Program-made: the position numbers and the translations under genes
NCBI RefSeq assembly: GCF_030846195.1
Contig: NZ_JAVCWH010000002.1
Span: 620,001-684,000 of the forward strand
Source of the DNA: Paracoccus yibinensis
Lineage (GTDB): Bacteria > Pseudomonadota > Alphaproteobacteria > Rhodobacterales > Rhodobacteraceae
Direction: 5' to 3'
DNA: 64,000 nt
The notes under the pieces: model-generated
The model's database searches: none
What the model saw: only the letters and a program-made list of their open reading frames with translations
What the model was told of the DNA's origin: nothing
Part shown: positions 58,051-64,000 of the stretch, in pieces
Position numbering within the stretch: position 1 is the first letter of the stretch
Layout of the letters: every line of letters begins with the position of its first letter

Positions 58051-59226
<1,176 letters not shown>

Positions 59227-59289
59227 AGCGCAGGATTCCTCAATTCATTGACTCATGGGATGGGCGGGACCAAGGCCCCGCCCCGCCGA

Positions 59290-61413
<2,124 letters not shown>

Positions 61414-61431
61414 GGTGGGGATCCTTTCGCC

Positions 61432-61914
<483 letters not shown>

Positions 61915-62286
61915 TTACTTCGGACGCTTGGCGCCGTATTTCGAACGACGCTGGCGACGATCCTTGACGCCCTGGGTATCCAGCACACCGCGCAGGATGT
62001 GATAACGGACACCCGGAAGGTCTTTCACGCGGCCGCCGCGGATCAGCACGACGCTGTGTTCCTGCAGGTTGTGCTTTTCGCCCGGGATGTAGGAGATGAC
62101 CTCGAAGCCATTCGTCAGGCGGACCTTGGCCACCTTACGCATAGCGGAGTTCGGTTTCTTCGGCGTCGTGGTATAGACGCGCGTGCAGACGCCGCGCTTC
62201 TGCGGGCAGCCTTGCAGGTGCTGCGACTTCGAGCGCTGCACCTTGGGCTGCCGCGGTTTGCGGATCAGCTGTTGGATCGTCGGCAT
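61915..62286 (-). CDS. rpsL: Ribosomal protein S12
   Basis: 123 residues ([40 protein letters not shown]). The lysines of KKPNSA and [12 protein letters not shown], where streptomycin-resistance changes occur, are the wild-type residues. Confidence 0.98.
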   Translation of the reverse strand: MPTIQQLIRKPRQPKVQRSKSQHLQGCPQKRGVCTRVYTTTPKKPNSAMRKVAKVRLTNGFEVISYIPGEKHNLQEHSVVLIRGGRVKDLPGVRYHILRGVLDTQGVKDRRQRRSKYGAKRPK

Positions 62287-62495
62287 TCGGTTCCCCGTCT
62301 TGCTCTGTCAATACTCGCAGCAAACCTGCTGCGCCGCTTCTCGACGGCATTCCGCGCGAATCGCGAAATGCCAAACCCTTCCTGCCCCGGAATCCGGGGT
62401 GGAGGGGAAAATTCCAGAGGATCGAGGCAGTTGGACGCCCGGATCGTGACCACGAAAGGTTCTGGTCCCCGAACGGTTTCCCGGCGGGTGTGCGG

Positions 62496-62524
62496 CGTAT
62501 AGGGGGAATCGCCGGGGGTGTCAA
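62496..62524 (-). promoter_or_regulatory. Promoter of the str operon
   Basis: A perfect TTGACA, a 17-nt spacer and TATACG, about 210 nt before rpsL. The -35 contains the stop codon of the upstream glycosyltransferase gene. The leader has stems CCCCGG/CCGGGG and GCATT/AATGC. Confidence 0.7.
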
Positions 62525-63363
62525 CAAGACCAGCCGGGGCTGTCCACGCGGAACACGGCCTTGGACAGGTCGTCCAGAACCCTGCGGTCCAGTCCGAAGC
62601 GGCGGGACAGCTGGCGATCCAGGGCATCGGGAGCGATATCCCAGGGCAGACCCGGTCCCATGTCGCCCGAGTCGCTGTCCGCATGGATCGACCGGATGAA
62701 CATCAAGGGCCGCGTGACCGCAACGCACGGCATCCACAGCGGCAGCTTCGTATGGTTGAAATGCAGCGCGGTCTTTTCCTCGTCGGGCCGCAGGAAAATG
62801 GTCAGGGCAACGCCCATGTTGTGCGCGATCCAGGGGACGAAATCGGCCCCCCCTGCCCCCGCTCGCAGCATCAGCCCGCGCGAATGATCCAGCGACAGCC
62901 GCCCCTCGGGCAGCCACAGGGGTTGCACCGCCGCGAAATCCCGGCGGGCCGTGGCGACATAGTCCAGGGCCACCGCGTCGTCGTCGTCATTGCGGAAATG
63001 GCCCACGACATTGGCCTGGGGATCGACATGGGGGGCGATTGCGGCCCGGCAGGCGTCCAGGTGCCGATCCATCGGCGGCACCAGTTCCAGGCGCAGCCAG
63101 GGGTTGGCCTGGGACAGGTCGCGCAGACGGGACAGATAGGGTTCCGGCAGGTCGGGGCCGGTCATGACGACCAGAGTGAAATCGGGGTCCGTCTGCGCCC
63201 GCCAGCCTGGCAGCGCCAGCGTGGTGAACCACAGCCATCGCCGCGCCAGACGCTCGGAATCATAAAGGAAGGCCCGCCGCTCCTCCAGACTGGAGTGGTC
63301 CTTCTGATAGCCGCGCAACCCAAGATAGGAGAACCGGCACAGGCCCAGCATCTGCACCCGCAT
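62521..63363 (-). CDS. Putative rhamnosyltransferase-family glycosyltransferase
   Basis: A 280-residue cytosolic protein resembling the Rhamno_transf family. The N-terminus is MRVQMLGLCRFSYLGLRGYQ, the segment FTLVVMTGPDLP follows, and the acidic HFRNDDDDAVALDYV is a likely metal/nucleotide-sugar site. The acceptor is unknown. Its start overlaps the EamA stop by one base. Confidence 0.75.
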   Translation of the reverse strand: MRVQMLGLCRFSYLGLRGYQKDHSSLEERRAFLYDSERLARRWLWFTTLALPGWRAQTDPDFTLVVMTGPDLPEPYLSRLRDLSQANPWLRLELVPPMDRHLDACRAAIAPHVDPQANVVGHFRNDDDDAVALDYVATARRDFAAVQPLWLPEGRLSLDHSRGLMLRAGAGGADFVPWIAHNMGVALTIFLRPDEEKTALHFNHTKLPLWMPCVAVTRPLMFIRSIHADSDSGDMGPGLPWDIAPDALDRQLSRRFGLDRRVLDDLSKAVFRVDSPGWSC

Positions 63364-64000
63364 CAGCGCGCCCTGCCGATCTGCGCCTCGCGCCAGATGG
63401 TATAGATGCCCGCCGCAACCACCAGGCTGGATCCTGCCCAGGTCCACAGGTCAGGCCATTCACCGAAGACGATCAGCCCCATCAGGATCGCCACCAGCAG
63501 CGAGGTATAGCGGAAGGGCGCGACATAGGACATCTCGCCCATCCGCATCGAGGCCACGGCACTGACATAACCCACCGTCAGAAAGGCGCTGCCCATCAGC
63601 AGCAGCAGGATCTGCGACGGGCTGGGCATCACCCAGCCCTGCCACAGGCTGATCACCAGGCCGACCAGCGTCACCCCTGCCGCCGCATAGAAGGCGATCG
63701 TGGCCGAGGTGATGTCGCCGCCGAAGTTGCGTGTCGCCAGGTCGCGCAGCGCGACCATCGCCATTGCGCCCACGGCAACGACAGCCCAGGGGCCGAAGAC
63801 CTCGCCCCCCGGCCGCAGGATCAGAAGAACGCCCCCGAAGCCTGCGATCACCGCGCCGATGCGACGCCAGCCCAGGATTTCCCCGAAGAACAGCGCGGCG
63901 GCCACCATCACCACCAGCGGAAGCGCCTGCATGATCGCGGACAGATCGCCCATTGCCATGTGCTGCAAGGCGTTGAGAAACAGGATCGTCGAGGCGATCT
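63363..64000 (-). CDS. EamA/DMT-family transporter, C-terminal part
   Basis: The frame is open to the window edge, so the N-terminus lies outside. The 212 residues seen hold about seven membrane helices with a DMT repeat (GDLSAIMQALPLVVMVAAAL, then MRMGEMSYVAPFRYTSLLVA). Substrate is unknown. It is coupled to the rhamnosyltransferase gene. Confidence 0.88.
   Translation of the reverse strand, partial: IASTILFLNALQHMAMGDLSAIMQALPLVVMVAAALFFGEILGWRRIGAVIAGFGGVLLILRPGGEVFGPWAVVAVGAMAMVALRDLATRNFGGDITSATIAFYAAAGVTLVGLVISLWQGWVMPSPSQILLLLMGSAFLTVGYVSAVASMRMGEMSYVAPFRYTSLLVAILMGLIVFGEWPDLWTWAGSSLVVAAGIYTIWREAQIGRAR

Overview
The window looks like chromosomal DNA of a member of the Rhodobacteraceae (Alphaproteobacteria), most likely Paracoccus or a close relative. 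The evidence is a GC-rich composition, the str-S10-spc-alpha ribosomal cluster with its alphaproteobacterial gene content, a bztABCD-type amino-acid transporter, an opgGHC osmoregulated periplasmic glucan locus, the rpmH-rnpA-yidD-ttcA-yidC-MOSC-engB-argB string, an ATP12 chaperone gene and a CobT cobaltochelatase subunit. Genus and species are inferred, not proven. No complete mobile element, CRISPR array or rRNA gene is visible; there are two tRNA genes (Cys-GCA and Arg-ACG).

Layout. 1-3.7 kb: the 5' part of aspS, a CPBP-type membrane protein, a GH25 muramidase lipoprotein, a small membrane-anchored protein and an FAD-linked D-lactate/glycolate dehydrogenase. 3.8-8.2 kb: a GT8 glycosyltransferase and an SDR epimerase (translationally coupled), cobT and an NADPH-dependent FMN reductase. 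8.2-11.4 kb: pcm-tolC-popZ-like, an order that recalls the alphaproteobacterial pcm-tolC-popZ-valS neighbourhood, then tRNA-Cys. 11.4-16.3 kb: opgG-opgH-opgC with overlapping genes behind a near-consensus promoter. 16.3-24 kb: ptsP, lysC, a DUF1178 gene, waaA, a 25-residue membrane microprotein, a gene-free stretch holding a tRNA-like fragment, tRNA-Arg and an orphan sensor histidine kinase. 24-30.8 kb: ribosome, RNase P and membrane-insertion genes, argB and a SixA-type phosphatase. 30.8-35.5 kb: bztDCBA on the minus strand. 35.6-39.8 kb: ATP12, a HAD phosphatase, an RluA-type pseudouridine synthase, crcB and rarA; the first four are coupled by stop/start overlaps. 39.8-41.1 kb: an acyl-homoserine-lactone synthase (luxI) and its LuxR receptor, the only regulatory signalling module that looks accessory.

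41.4-62.3 kb is the ribosomal block on the minus strand: rpsL-rpsG-fusA-tuf, rpsJ-rplC-rplD-rplW-rplB-rpsS-rplV-rpsC-rplP, rpmC-rpsQ-rplN-rplX-rplE-rpsN-rpsH-rplF-rplR-rpsE-rpmD, rplO-secY-adk, and rpsM-rpsK-rpoA-rplQ. By eye it is cut into separate transcription units. There are terminator-like hairpins after tuf, rplP, rpmD and rplQ, and promoter-like sequences before rpsL, rpsJ, rpmC, rplO and rpsM. A pair of convergent envelope-protein genes sits between rpmD and rplO. The right end (62.5-64 kb) has a rhamnosyltransferase-like gene and a truncated EamA/DMT transporter gene.

Most of the window is housekeeping. The items most worth follow-up are the luxR-luxI pair with a dyad inside the luxR promoter spacer, the 25-residue microprotein with a very strong ribosome-binding site, the divergent PopZ-like protein, the CPBP protein whose usual catalytic glutamate is glutamine, the gene pair inserted in the ribosomal cluster, the leader hairpins of the ribosomal operons, and two short intergenic repeat families.
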